From an uncultured Bacilli bacterium (GTDB lineage: Bacteria > Bacillota_I > Bacilli_A > RF39 > UBA660), in contig CANQFI010000016.1 in NCBI GenBank assembly GCA_947598455.1, positions 1 to 20,533 of the forward strand: a DNA stretch of 20,533 nt, written 5' to 3'. The translations under genes were made by a program, and so were the position numbers. The notes under the pieces are model-generated. The model did not search any database. It had not been told where the DNA came from and saw only the letters and a list, made by a program, of their open reading frames with translations. Shown here piece by piece: positions 1 through 7,876 of this stretch (positions are counted from its first letter, which is position 1; every line of letters starts with the position of its first letter).

Positions 1-1347
1 GAACGTTCGCATGGAATAAAGATAGAGTTATTTGGAGATGAAGTTGATCGTATTACAACATTTGATCCTTTAACTGGAGTTGTTATAGCTAATAAGAAAA
101 CAATTAGTATCTTCCCTGCTTCACACTTTGTTACAGGTCCAGAAAAGTTACAAGAAGCAATAAGACGTATTGAAGCTGAACTTAAAGATAGATTAGAAGA
201 ATTACATAACAATAATAAATTAATAGAAGAACAAAGATTAAAAGAACGAACTAATTATGATTTAGAGATGCTTAAAGAAACTGGATTTTGTAGTGGTGTG
301 GAAAACTATTCTAGACATTTAGCTTTAAGAGGTGAAGGTGAAACACCGTCTTGTTTGATTGATTTCTTTCCTGATGACTTTTTGTTAGTTGTTGATGAAT
401 CACATGTTACTTTACCACAAGTTAGAGGAATGTATAATGGAGACAGGATGCGTAAACAAACACTAGTTGATTATGGTTTTAGATTACCTAGTGCTTTAGA
501 CAATCGTCCTTTAAAATATGATGAATTTGAAAGTAAAATAAATCAAGCAATATATATTTCAGCAACACCAGGTGATTACGAGCTTGAAAAAACTAATCAA
601 CAGTATGTTGAACAGATAATAAGACCAACTGGATTACTTGATCCAACGATTGAAGTTAAACCAACTGAAGGTCAAATAGATGATATTATTGAGCAAATTA
701 ATATTAGAAAAGAAAAGAATGAAAGAGTTTTAATTACAACGCTTACAATTAGAATGGCTGAAGAATTAACTAACTACTTAAAAGATGTTGGTATAAAGGT
801 GGCTTATCTACATAATGAAGTTAAGACTTTGGAAAGACTTAAAATTATTCAAGAATTAAGAATGGGTAAATATGATGTAGTTGTTGGTATTAACTTACTT
901 AGAGAAGGTATTGATATACCAGAAGTTAGTTTAATATGTATTATGGATGCTGATAAACAAGGTTTCTTAAGAAGTAGTCGTAGTTTAATTCAAACAATTG
1001 GTAGATGTGCAAGAAATGAAAATGGCCATGTAATTATGTATGGCGATATAATTAGTGAAGCGATGGAAGAAGCTATTACAGAAACAGCTCGTCGTCGTAA
1101 AATACAAGAAGAATATAATAAAGAACATGGAATTATACCAAAGACGATTATTAAAGAAATAAGAGAAGTTGTTAGTAATGTAGTAGAAGATACAAAGGGT
1201 ACGAAAGACAAACCTAAGATGAGTAAGAAAGATAAAGAAGCATTGCTAATTAAGATTGAAGAAGAAATGAAAGAAGCTGCTAAACAATTAGACTTTGAAA
1301 GGGCGATGGAATTAAGAGATATCTTGTTTGAAATGAAGAGTGAATAA
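1..1347 (+). CDS. uvrB: UvrABC excinuclease subunit B, 5'-truncated by the window edge
   Basis: UvrB is the DNA-loading helicase-like subunit of nucleotide excision repair; UvrA hands damaged DNA to it and it recruits UvrC. The frame is open from base 1 with no start, so about 210 N-terminal residues (Walker A, start of the beta-hairpin region) lie outside; 448 residues are visible. Recognisable family blocks in order: [76 protein letters not shown], the arginine-finger motif [12 protein letters not shown], and a C-terminal UVR helix pair ([13 protein letters not shown]) that binds UvrC. Variants: the usual DADKEGFLRSERSL reads [14 protein letters not shown], and GRAARN reads GRCARN. It ends in TAA and converges with the minus-strand glycosylase gene, another repair enzyme. 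Identity is certain; the upstream promoter (possible LexA site) is not visible. Confidence 0.97.
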   Translation, partial: ERSHGIKIELFGDEVDRITTFDPLTGVVIANKKTISIFPASHFVTGPEKLQEAIRRIEAELKDRLEELHNNNKLIEEQRLKERTNYDLEMLKETGFCSGVENYSRHLALRGEGETPSCLIDFFPDDFLLVVDESHVTLPQVRGMYNGDRMRKQTLVDYGFRLPSALDNRPLKYDEFESKINQAIYISATPGDYELEKTNQQYVEQIIRPTGLLDPTIEVKPTEGQIDDIIEQINIRKEKNERVLITTLTIRMAEELTNYLKDVGIKVAYLHNEVKTLERLKIIQELRMGKYDVVVGINLLREGIDIPEVSLICIMDADKQGFLRSSRSLIQTIGRCARNENGHVIMYGDIISEAMEEAITETARRRKIQEEYNKEHGIIPKTIIKEIREVVSNVVEDTKGTKDKPKMSKKDKEALLIKIEEEMKEAAKQLDFERAMELRDILFEMKSE

Positions 1348-1377
1348 AAAGGTTACAAATTGATGTAACCTTTTTTT
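1346..1377. terminator. bidirectional intrinsic terminator between uvrB and the HDG gene
   Basis: Seven-bp stem GGTTACA (1351-1357) / TGTAACC (1364-1370), loop AATTGA, with five A on the left and seven T on the right. The A and T tracts extend the stem and supply a U-run for both strands. The uvrB stop (1345-1347) and the HDG stop (1376-1378) abut it on either side. Confidence 0.9.
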
Positions 1378-1867
1378 AGTTGTTAATAAATTCTTTAATT
1401 ATTTTATAGTATGTGGATAATTCTTCAACACTAAATTTGCAATTAGCAGGAGATGGACTTGGTAATAGAATGGCTTTGATATTAGTTTTAGGATAGCAAT
1501 ATTTATTGTATAAGTTATAAGCTTTATTACCGGTTGTAAAAATAGCTTCGATATGAGAGTTTTTTAATATTTTAGTAAAATCATTAGGGATAGGATTTTT
1601 TATTGAACTATCACTAGATGAAGTAATATCACAGCTTTTTAAGACATCAAATAAGGCGATTTTATGGTTAAGCAAAAATTCTATTTTATCATCTTTATTA
1701 TCTTTTATTTCTTCATTGAAGATAAGGGATAAAGTTTTCCAAAATCTATTTTGAGGATGACCGTAATAAAAACCGACTTCTCGAGATTTTAGTGAGGGCA
1801 TTGTTCCTAATATTAAGACTTTAGATTCTTTATTATATATAGGTTCTAAGGGATGAGTTACTTTCAT
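1376..1867 (-). CDS. hypoxanthine-DNA glycosylase (UDG superfamily, family 6-like)
   Basis: Predicted base-excision-repair enzyme removing deaminated adenine (hypoxanthine) from DNA. The 163-residue length fits single-domain HDG proteins. Visible signatures: motif 1 as ILGTMPSLKS (residues 19-28), then FYYGHPQNRFW (33-43), with Asn40 at the place of the catalytic Asn reported for archaeal HDG, and motif 2 as LLPSPSPAN (134-142), usually LPSTSPAN. The start ATG overlaps the stop of the upstream FemAB gene (ATGA at 1864-1867), so translation is probably coupled and it is the last gene of that operon. The family is well defined by motifs; substrate preference (hypoxanthine versus uracil) is inferred. 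The operon partners are cell-wall genes, so co-transcription looks incidental or a convenience of packing. Confidence 0.88.
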   Translation of the reverse strand: MKVTHPLEPIYNKESKVLILGTMPSLKSREVGFYYGHPQNRFWKTLSLIFNEEIKDNKDDKIEFLLNHKIALFDVLKSCDITSSSDSSIKNPIPNDFTKILKNSHIEAIFTTGNKAYNLYNKYCYPKTNIKAILLPSPSPANCKFSVEELSTYYKIIKEFINN

Positions 1868-3090
1868 TTTCGACCTATATGTTTAATGTTACTTAAAAGA
1901 TGATAAAGAGAATTTAAAGGACTTAAACTAAGTTCAAAAGAACCAACTAATTCTTCAACATAACCACCAAAGCCTTTTTTAAATTCATAAATGCCGTAAC
2001 CATCACCATTTTTATCGAAAATATCTTTTATACCATAAAAGTTATAACGACTATATTTATGTTCAACAGCATATTTTATTATTTCCCATTGAATTCGATA
2101 TTGACCATAGAATTGCATGTATTCAGCATAAGAGCCACTAAATAGATAAACTATTTCATCACCATATAAAACAAACATAGCGGCTGATAGAGGAATGATA
2201 TTGCCTTTAGCTTTTTTTAGTTCTTTTACTTCTTTAATTTTCTTTGTATTTATATCAATAGTTTTACTAATTTCTTCTTTTTTCTTTTTGTTAGCATCAG
2301 CATCTGATAATTTACCAAGTTTTTCTTTTAATTCTTTGTTATCTTTTTCTAAAAAAGCAATAAATTTATCGCAGTTTAAATCAACTATTTTAAAAGTAAC
2401 TTGGTCTTTAAAAGCATCATACATGTCTTCATAGTACTCTAAAGTACGATCAGCAAAATCACGGCGATCACAAGTATCACTGGTTATTTTTTTAAATTCT
2501 TTTAGTTCGTTTTTCTTTAAAGTTCTTATTTCTAATTGGAATTTAGAAATGGTTTTATTAATACAGTATCTAGTATTACTTTTCATTTCTTTTAATAATT
2601 GGTCTTCTGTTTTACCAGCGATATCTAAGCAGTAACACCATTTTACTTGGGCCCCATGAGGATTATCTTTATATCCTAATTGATGAAGGGTGTTAACAAC
2701 TTCACGATTATCAACACCTTCGACGATATTAGCATCAGCATCTCTTGAAACATTAACTATATAAGGATCAATAAATAATCTTAATGCTTTTTTAGATGCT
2801 AAAAATTCTTTAACATTCTTAGTCATAAATTCTAATAATTCTTTATCATGATAATCTAAGATAAAGCCCTTGTAGGCTTCATATGATTTACGACCTAAAA
2901 AAGAATGGCCAGTTTCAGCTATTAAAGAAGCGGCTACTACTTGGTTATCTTTTTTTACACCAACTAAATAAACTTTAGTACCTTCTTTTTCCATACGTTC
3001 TTTCATCATAGTTGTTTGAAAGAAGTTTTTTTCGGGACGAGAGTTAACAAAAGACATAAATTCTATATCATTAAGTTCAACAAACTTCAT
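1864..3090 (-). CDS. FemAB/MurM-family aminoacyltransferase, paralogue 2
   Basis: Probable peptidoglycan interpeptide-bridge enzyme, moving an amino acid from aminoacyl-tRNA to the stem-peptide lysine or to a growing bridge. The 408 residues form two GNAT-like halves (about 1-150 and 150-390) with a Lys/Glu-rich antiparallel coiled-coil arm inserted at about 240-296, as in FemA/MurM. The late motif YNFYGI...YGIYEFKKGFGG...ELVGSFEL (349-386) is typical of the family. The open frame extends to a GTG at 3099, but that GTG lies inside the Shine-Dalgarno AGGTGA. The ATG at 3088-3090 has this site at 5-nt spacing and gives the expected MKFVEL start. The SD overlaps the TAG of the preceding paralogue, 9 nt upstream. 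Amino-acid specificity cannot be read from sequence. Confidence 0.88.
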   Translation of the reverse strand: MKFVELNDIEFMSFVNSRPEKNFFQTTMMKERMEKEGTKVYLVGVKKDNQVVAASLIAETGHSFLGRKSYEAYKGFILDYHDKELLEFMTKNVKEFLASKKALRLFIDPYIVNVSRDADANIVEGVDNREVVNTLHQLGYKDNPHGAQVKWCYCLDIAGKTEDQLLKEMKSNTRYCINKTISKFQLEIRTLKKNELKEFKKITSDTCDRRDFADRTLEYYEDMYDAFKDQVTFKIVDLNCDKFIAFLEKDNKELKEKLGKLSDADANKKKKEEISKTIDINTKKIKEVKELKKAKGNIIPLSAAMFVLYGDEIVYLFSGSYAEYMQFYGQYRIQWEIIKYAVEHKYSRYNFYGIKDIFDKNGDGYGIYEFKKGFGGYVEELVGSFELSLSPLNSLYHLLSNIKHIGRK

Positions 3091-3099
3091 ATTTATCAC

Positions 3100-4341
3100 C
3101 TATCTTTTTAATGAACGATATACTTTTAGTAAAAATGGTAAAATAGCATACCAAAAAGGTTTATTGACTAAATCAAATTCACCAATAAACTCAATAAAGT
3201 CATCGCCATATTTCTTTTTGTATGCATGAAGTCCACCTAAATTTTTATATTTAGTATTAGGGTCCCCTACTGTTCCATATAAGTCTAAGAAACGATAGTT
3301 GTGTTCAAAGCAATATTTTATTGTTTCATAGTAAATACGATTAACAGCAAATAAGTCTTCACCTAATTTATTATTACCTATATACATCGTCCACATTTGA
3401 TTATTAGCGATGCCGTTAATTAGGGAACAAATGACCATATCGCCTTCTTTTTTATATGGTTCAAACATAGCTAGTTCTTTTTCAAGGCGAGTTTTTTTAT
3501 CTAAAGCATCGGGTTTTTGTTTTTTAGTTATTAGATTATTTTTAAAATCATCATTTATTTTATCTAAGGCTTCTTTAGTATCTTGATATAATTTTTTACC
3601 ATTAACGGTTACATCAAAAACTAAGACGTTATCATATTTCTTGCCATATTTATATAATGCTTTATAAAAATCATCAGAATATTGGACAAAATCATCTTTA
3701 GCAGCATTAGATTTGTTAAGTTCAAAGAAGTTATCAACATTACTATCAAAGTTTATCTTTAAATTATAAGAATAACTACGATGAACTGTTTGCATAAATG
3801 TTTTAAAAATACTCTTTTCTATTTCTTCCATACTTTGATATTTTTCAAAATATCTTCTAAATGTATATCTTGGTTCATTATTTTCATAGAGTTTAACAAA
3901 ACCTTTATGTTTATAGCCAAGATTTATAAGATTATTAAATATATCTAGATTGTTTTTACCGTTTTCGATACGATTACCATCTTTATCAATTTCTTGATAC
4001 ATTATCTCAGGATTTATTTTTACATATATACCCTTATTTCTTTTTAAGTATTTTTTCATTTCTTCAGTAAAAGTTTTAAGTAATTTTTTATCTTTAAAAT
4101 CAATTAAATAACCTCTTGAGCAATAATAATAACATAGACCAAAAGGCATTTCTTTTTTTAATAATAAAGCAGCTGCAACTAGTTGGTCATTCTCATCTTT
4201 TAAACCAACATAGCAAGGTATTTTTCCACGAGTTTCTTTAATAGCTTCACCCCAAGCATAAGATTGTAAAAAATGACTATAAGGAAATTTATTAAAAAAT
4301 TTGATGTATTCTTCTTTAGGTAAATTGTCTATAAATTTCAT
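3100..4341 (-). CDS. FemAB/MurM-family aminoacyltransferase, paralogue 1
   Basis: Second member of a tandem FemAB pair; 413 residues. The N-terminal block HFLQSYAWGEAIKE (23-36) is the FemX/MurM signature. A charged coiled-coil arm occupies about 250-300, and the C-terminal half carries LDLYGTVGDP (352-361) and AYKKKYGDDFIEFIGEFDL (373-391). Role: cytoplasmic, membrane-associated transfer of amino acids from tRNA onto lipid-linked peptidoglycan precursor. Two adjacent paralogues usually add successive residues of a cross-bridge (as MurM/MurN or FemA/FemB); that division of labour is inferred here. Start ATG is preceded by AAAGGA at 8 nt. It follows the membrane-anchored gene by 30 nt with no terminator, so all four genes down to the glycosylase form one operon. 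Confidence 0.88.
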   Translation of the reverse strand: MKFIDNLPKEEYIKFFNKFPYSHFLQSYAWGEAIKETRGKIPCYVGLKDENDQLVAAALLLKKEMPFGLCYYYCSRGYLIDFKDKKLLKTFTEEMKKYLKRNKGIYVKINPEIMYQEIDKDGNRIENGKNNLDIFNNLINLGYKHKGFVKLYENNEPRYTFRRYFEKYQSMEEIEKSIFKTFMQTVHRSYSYNLKINFDSNVDNFFELNKSNAAKDDFVQYSDDFYKALYKYGKKYDNVLVFDVTVNGKKLYQDTKEALDKINDDFKNNLITKKQKPDALDKKTRLEKELAMFEPYKKEGDMVICSLINGIANNQMWTMYIGNNKLGEDLFAVNRIYYETIKYCFEHNYRFLDLYGTVGDPNTKYKNLGGLHAYKKKYGDDFIEFIGEFDLVNKPFWYAILPFLLKVYRSLKR

Positions 4342-4371
4342 AGGATCATTCCTTTCTGTGTATTGTGTATA

Positions 4372-5334
4372 TTATAAATCAAAGTATTGTCTTGGTCCCA
4401 TTAAAGAAATATTATCTTGATCATCTAAAAACATTGACATATAGAATGATAAATTAGCAAAGTCGCCATCAAGAGTTTCATCGCCTTCAGGAGTTACACA
4501 GGTATTTGTATCATCATTGCATGAATAGTTAATTTCTACTAAATAACTATCAGCATATGTATTTCCTCTAAATTTATATTTTCCATGATTTTCCATTAAT
4601 TCAATTCTTAAATAACGTAAATTTTCTTCATTTAATAAGTTATTATTTTTTAAATAATTTTGGACTTTTACTGCATATTGTTCTTTCAATTCATTGTAAT
4701 AAGCACCAGAATTTTTAAAAGTTACAATATCATATATTTCATTGTATTTATCTATTCTTACATAGATTTTAATATTATATGGATCATTAAATTCTTTAGA
4801 TGTTTTAAAGCATTTATCGTTACCATCTTTACAAGAAAAAGATATTGTAGCTAAATAATCTGAACCACCTTCTTCATTATCTTCATCATAAATAACATCT
4901 TCTATTTTAAATTCGTTTAAGTAATTACGATTTAATAATTTTTTATCAGCTGAGTAATTAACAAGTTTTTCATATAATACATTACTAAATTTTTTTTCAT
5001 CAAAATCTTCACAAGTTTTATATAGAACAGAACCAACGTATCTTTGACCATTATTACAATATAATACTTTATATCCTATTCCACTAAAAAGAGTTCCTCT
5101 TTCAACTTTTTTACTAGTTGCAAAGACAGGTTTTCCACCTAATTTTGTGACACGTATAAAATCCCCTACTACAAGAGATAAACAGCCTAAAACGGCAATA
5201 ACAAATATTGTTATAAGACGATGTTTATTTCTTAAACGATTATACTCTTCCCTTACTGCTTCTTTATCATTTACGTCTACTCCATAAAAATAATTAGGAG
5301 TTTGTTCATGTTTCTTTTTATTAATTACATTCAT
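4372..5334 (-). CDS. single-pass membrane protein with two extracytoplasmic CX6C repeats, function unknown
   Basis: Not recognised by name. 320 residues: a charged cytoplasmic N-terminus (1-39, with RLRNKHR just before the membrane), one hydrophobic segment (about 40-58), then an outer domain. A linker (about 68-92) contains GTLFSGIGYKV, of a kind recurring in small Firmicutes envelope proteins. The rest is an internal duplication, about 115-203 and 214-310. Each unit has a [KN]LLN start, a (D/S)YL..I.(F/Y)SC strand and a CX6C pair: C168/C175 in the first, C272/C279 in the second. Two more Cys (C93, C108) precede them, so three disulphides are possible. SD AGAGGT at 6 nt supports the start. 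First gene of the FemAB-FemAB-HDG operon, which suggests an envelope role; that is inference. Confidence 0.72.
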   Translation of the reverse strand: MNVINKKKHEQTPNYFYGVDVNDKEAVREEYNRLRNKHRLITIFVIAVLGCLSLVVGDFIRVTKLGGKPVFATSKKVERGTLFSGIGYKVLYCNNGQRYVGSVLYKTCEDFDEKKFSNVLYEKLVNYSADKKLLNRNYLNEFKIEDVIYDEDNEEGGSDYLATISFSCKDGNDKCFKTSKEFNDPYNIKIYVRIDKYNEIYDIVTFKNSGAYYNELKEQYAVKVQNYLKNNNLLNEENLRYLRIELMENHGKYKFRGNTYADSYLVEINYSCNDDTNTCVTPEGDETLDGDFANLSFYMSMFLDDQDNISLMGPRQYFDL

Positions 5335-5356
5335 TATAGCACCTCTTAATATCTTA

Positions 5357-5365
5357 ATTATATCA
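5357..5365 (-). promoter_or_regulatory. extended -10 promoter of the FemAB operon
   Basis: On the minus strand TGATATAAT (TG-n-TATAAT) ends at 5357, shortly upstream of the SD of the membrane-protein gene and just after the yugP terminator. No good -35 is seen, as expected for an extended -10. Confidence 0.5.
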
Positions 5366-5370
5366 TTTAC

Positions 5371-5403
5371 AAAAAAAAGATAAATATATCTTTATTTATC
5401 TTT
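5371..5403 (-). terminator. intrinsic terminator after yugP
   Basis: Minus strand: 10-bp stem AAAGATAAAT (5403-5394) / ATTTATCTTT (5385-5376), 8-nt loop, then five further T. The stem is AT-only but the U-run is long. It separates cysS-yugP from the FemAB operon. Confidence 0.75.
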
Positions 5404-5411
5404 ACAATTTT

Positions 5412-6086
5412 TTATCTTCGATCATTATAAGCATTTAGTAATCTAATTAAGTCTAAAAGTGAAGACAAAACGGCAGCAACATAGGTCATAGCAGCAGCTG
5501 TTAGAACTTTTTTACTGCCTTCATTTTCTTCTTCAGTTACTAAATTATATGATTTTAGAAGAGTTAAAGCACGATTACTAGCATTAAACTCAACAGGTAG
5601 TGTTATTATTTGAAATATTAGGCCTAAAATAATAAGAGCAATACCTATGAGTAATAAGTCCATTAGTTGTAAGAAAATACTTATAAAAAATAAGATATAA
5701 GCAATAGATGTACCAAAATTAACTATAGGATAAATAGCTGATCTTATTTTCATCCATGTATAGCCTTCTTTATCTTGGATGGCATGACCACATTCATGAG
5801 CTGCTACGGCGGCAGCGGCAATGGTCTCTCCATGATATATTTCAGAAGAAAGTCTAACAACTTTTTGTTTAGGATCATAGTGATCAGTTAAATTTCCTCT
5901 TACTTCAACAATATACATATTATTAAGACCATTTTCATCTAAAATTTTTCGAGCAACATCAAAACCAGTTAGTTTTTTAGCATTATTAATTTTTTTATAT
6001 TTACTATAACAAACATTAATATTAATACTAGCTATTATAGGAAGTACTAGAGCAAGTAAGAATAATACTACATTATTATATTCCAT
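5412..6086 (-). CDS. yugP: YugP-type membrane zinc metallopeptidase
   Basis: Integral-membrane neutral zinc peptidase of the YugP family (Zn_peptidase_2); physiological substrate unknown. 224 residues, matching the family length of about 225. It has an N-terminal hydrophobic segment (6-24), then the soluble stretch with DHYDP (68-72) and the zinc/catalytic motif HECGH (residues 97-101; His97 and His101 as zinc ligands, Glu98 as general base). Two further hydrophobic regions follow at about 118-165, and the conserved PVEFNASNRAL block sits near 180. SD AGAGGTG at 5 nt overlaps the TAG of cysS, whose end lies 10 nt upstream, so it is co-transcribed with cysS and probably translationally linked. 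Nothing in the neighbourhood reveals the substrate. Confidence 0.92.
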   Translation of the reverse strand: MEYNNVVLFLLALVLPIIASININVCYSKYKKINNAKKLTGFDVARKILDENGLNNMYIVEVRGNLTDHYDPKQKVVRLSSEIYHGETIAAAAVAAHECGHAIQDKEGYTWMKIRSAIYPIVNFGTSIAYILFFISIFLQLMDLLLIGIALIILGLIFQIITLPVEFNASNRALTLLKSYNLVTEEENEGSKKVLTAAAMTYVAAVLSSLLDLIRLLNAYNDRR

Positions 6087-6096
6087 TTATACACCT

Positions 6097-7407
6097 CTAA
6101 ATTATATTTTTATCAACTAATTCTGCTCTTAATTTATCAGCATTTTCAAAATCTTTATTTTGACGATATTCATTCCATTTATTATATAAATTTATATCTT
6201 CTTTAGATAGAGTTGGTAATTCATATTTTAAACCTAAGATATGATTTATTAAATTTATTTTATCGTATGGTGTAGAAATATCTCCATTATTTCTTAAAGC
6301 ATTATTTAATTCTTTAATTAAATCATTTAAATAAGTAATAAGATTTGGAGTATTAAAATCATAATCCATTATTTCATTAATTTTTTCATCTTTGGTTACT
6401 TTACCAACTGTAATATTTTCTGTTTGAATTTTTAGATTAGCTTGTCTTAAAACATCATATATTTTTTTATCAATTATATTAACTTCATTAAATAAATCAT
6501 CAGTGAAGTTTAATGGTAAACGATAATGGGTTTTAAATAAAGCTATTTTAATGGCATTTGCACTATGTTCTTTAATAAAGTCTTTAGCTAAAATAAAATT
6601 ACCTAAGGATTTACTCATTTTTTCACCATCTAGATTGATATGACCATTATGCATCCAATAATTAGCTAGATGGTTATTATTTAAAGCCATACTTTGAGCT
6701 ATTTCATTTTCATGATGAGGAAATTTTAAGTCTACTCCACCACCATGGATATCTATTTTTTCACCAAATAAGCTATTAATCATTACAACACATTCAGTAT
6801 GCCAACCAGGAATACCTTTGCCCCAAGGAGAGTCAAATTGTTCACCTTCGGTAGTTTTACGCCATAAAGCAAAATCTAAAGGACTTTCTTTTTTCTCATC
6901 TACTTCTACTCTGGCTCCTGAAATTAATTCATCTTTATCTTGATTAGATAAGATACCATAATCTTTAATCTTATTAACTCTAAAATATACATCACCATCT
7001 ACAACATAAGCCATATCTTTTTCAATTAATTTATTAATAAAATCATAAATATGATCAATATGTTCTATTACACGAGGACGATAATCGATAGTGGAACAGT
7101 TATAAGACTCCAAATCAGCTAAGTATGCTTTAATAAACTTATCAGCTACTTCTCTTTCAGTAAGTCCCAATTCTTTAGCTGCAGTAATTATTTTAGGATT
7201 TACATCAGTAAAGTTTGAAGCATAAGTTACATCATAACCTAGATATTTTAAGTAATTGTATACCATATCAAATGTTATAACAGGACGCATATTACCGATA
7301 TGAACATAATTATAAACAGTAGGTCCACATACATACATAGAAACTTTACCTTCATTAATAGGTACAAACTCTTCAACTTTGTCTGTTAAACTATTATAAA
7401 TCTTCAT
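6097..7407 (-). CDS. cysS: cysteinyl-tRNA synthetase
   Basis: Class Ia synthetase charging tRNA-Cys. 436 residues, a little shorter than the E. coli enzyme (461). Visible: CGPTVYNYVHIGN (27-39, the HIGH equivalent), zinc ligands Cys27, Cys206, His231 and Glu235 at the same spacings as in E. coli, HGGGVDLKFPHHENE (221-235), KMSKS (263-267), then the helical DALR/anticodon region. The frame runs on to an ATG at 7425, but that ATG lies in the SD region; the ATG at 7405-7407 has AAGGTGG at 7 nt and gives MKIYNSL. An oddity is NFTDVNPKII (65-74), where the family normally has NxTDVDDKII. The 65-nt leader has its own terminator and promoter upstream and no room for a T-box. Confidence 0.97.
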   Translation of the reverse strand: MKIYNSLTDKVEEFVPINEGKVSMYVCGPTVYNYVHIGNMRPVITFDMVYNYLKYLGYDVTYASNFTDVNPKIITAAKELGLTEREVADKFIKAYLADLESYNCSTIDYRPRVIEHIDHIYDFINKLIEKDMAYVVDGDVYFRVNKIKDYGILSNQDKDELISGARVEVDEKKESPLDFALWRKTTEGEQFDSPWGKGIPGWHTECVVMINSLFGEKIDIHGGGVDLKFPHHENEIAQSMALNNNHLANYWMHNGHINLDGEKMSKSLGNFILAKDFIKEHSANAIKIALFKTHYRLPLNFTDDLFNEVNIIDKKIYDVLRQANLKIQTENITVGKVTKDEKINEIMDYDFNTPNLITYLNDLIKELNNALRNNGDISTPYDKINLINHILGLKYELPTLSKEDINLYNKWNEYRQNKDFENADKLRAELVDKNII

Positions 7408-7441
7408 AACATTTCCACCTTTCATAAATATTTGTGCTTAT

Positions 7442-7450
7442 ATTTTATCA
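7442..7450 (-). promoter_or_regulatory. candidate extended -10 promoter of cysS-yugP
   Basis: Minus strand TGATAAAAT (TG-n-TAAAAT) lies between the terminator of the Clp-N gene and the cysS SD. The hexamer matches TATAAT at 5 of 6 positions. No clear -35. Confidence 0.4.
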
Positions 7451-7463
7451 CATTTAATAAAAG

Positions 7464-7488
7464 AAAAAAATACTAACTATTAGTATTT
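7464..7488 (-). terminator. intrinsic terminator overlapping the end of the Clp-N-domain gene
   Basis: Minus strand: stem AAATACTAA / TTAGTATTT (7488-7480 with 7476-7468), 3-nt loop, then T to 7464. The TAG stop (7473-7475) of the Clp-N gene is inside the right arm. AT-rich but with a strong U-run. Confidence 0.75.
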
Positions 7489-7817
7489 ATTTCTTGATAT
7501 AACTCTTTTATATTAACCTTTTTACTTAGTAAAATGTTATATGCTATACTATTTTCATTACTTAGAATATCTAAAATACTTTCTTTAATATTTTTATTAT
7601 TATTTTTTATTTCTCTTAAGATAGGTGTATAAAGAATATAGGAACTTTCTTTGTATGATGATCCTATTATTTCTATAACATATTTTTTGAATGTTTCATA
7701 AGATATTAGTTTAACTGGATATTTTTTTAAGTAAGCTAATAAAAAATGTTCTGTTCCCACATATGGTTGTTTTAAAGTAATCATTTCTGTTTCAGCTAAT
7801 GCAAATAGTTCTTTCAT
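7473..7817 (-). CDS. stand-alone Clp N-terminal (ClpC/ClpA R-type) domain protein
   Basis: 114 residues that correspond to one Clp N-domain, the two-repeat helical substrate/adaptor-docking module of ClpC/ClpA. First half: ALAETEMITLKQPYVGTEHFLLAYL (6-30; compare A...A...L.h.yIGTEHlLLgLL). Then YTPILREI (63-70) at the place of the family's TPRAKRVLE-like stretch, and a second half ESILDILSNENSIAYNILLSKKVNIKEL (79-106). No AAA+ module or Walker motif follows; the gene stops in its own terminator, so it is complete rather than cut. Start ATG has AGGTGA at 4 nt. It may compete for or deliver Clp substrates, like known stand-alone Clp-N proteins; that is inference. It lies upstream of cysS but is separated by a terminator. 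Confidence 0.72.
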   Translation of the reverse strand: MKELFALAETEMITLKQPYVGTEHFLLAYLKKYPVKLISYETFKKYVIEIIGSSYKESSYILYTPILREIKNNNKNIKESILDILSNENSIAYNILLSKKVNIKELYQEINTNS

Positions 7818-7832
7818 TCTATCACCTGATTA

Positions 7833-7838
7833 ATTATA
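7833..7838 (-). promoter_or_regulatory. candidate -10 of the Clp-N-domain gene
   Basis: TATAAT on the minus strand between the transporter terminator and the SD of the Clp-N gene. The predicted transcription start falls almost at the SD, so the leader would be very short. The -35 region overlaps the terminator and matches poorly. Confidence 0.4.
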
Positions 7839-7850
7839 TGCAATAGGATT

Positions 7851-7876
7851 AAAAAAAGAAGTTTTGAACTTCTTTT
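7851..7876 (-). terminator. intrinsic terminator of the DcuC/YfcC-like transporter gene
   Basis: Minus strand: 10-bp stem AAAAGAAGTT (7876-7867) / AACTTCTTTT (7863-7854), 3-nt loop, T-run to 7851. The stem begins directly after the transporter stop codon (7877-7879). Confidence 0.85.

Noticed and set aside
990..1211. Minus-strand frame of 73 codons inside uvrB
   Set aside because: Antisense shadow of a strongly conserved uvrB region; no SD and no family resemblance.
2195..2434. Plus-strand hydrophobic frame of 79 codons
   Set aside because: Antisense of the Lys/Glu-rich coiled coil of the FemAB gene, which always reads as Phe/Ser/Leu on the other strand.
3091..3099. GTG at 3099 as start of the second FemAB gene
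   Set aside because: The GTG lies within the Shine-Dalgarno AGGTGA that serves the ATG at 3088-3090; the ATG gives the family's normal N-terminus.
4660..4854. Plus-strand frame of 64 codons
   Set aside because: Antisense shadow of the CX6C-repeat membrane-protein gene.
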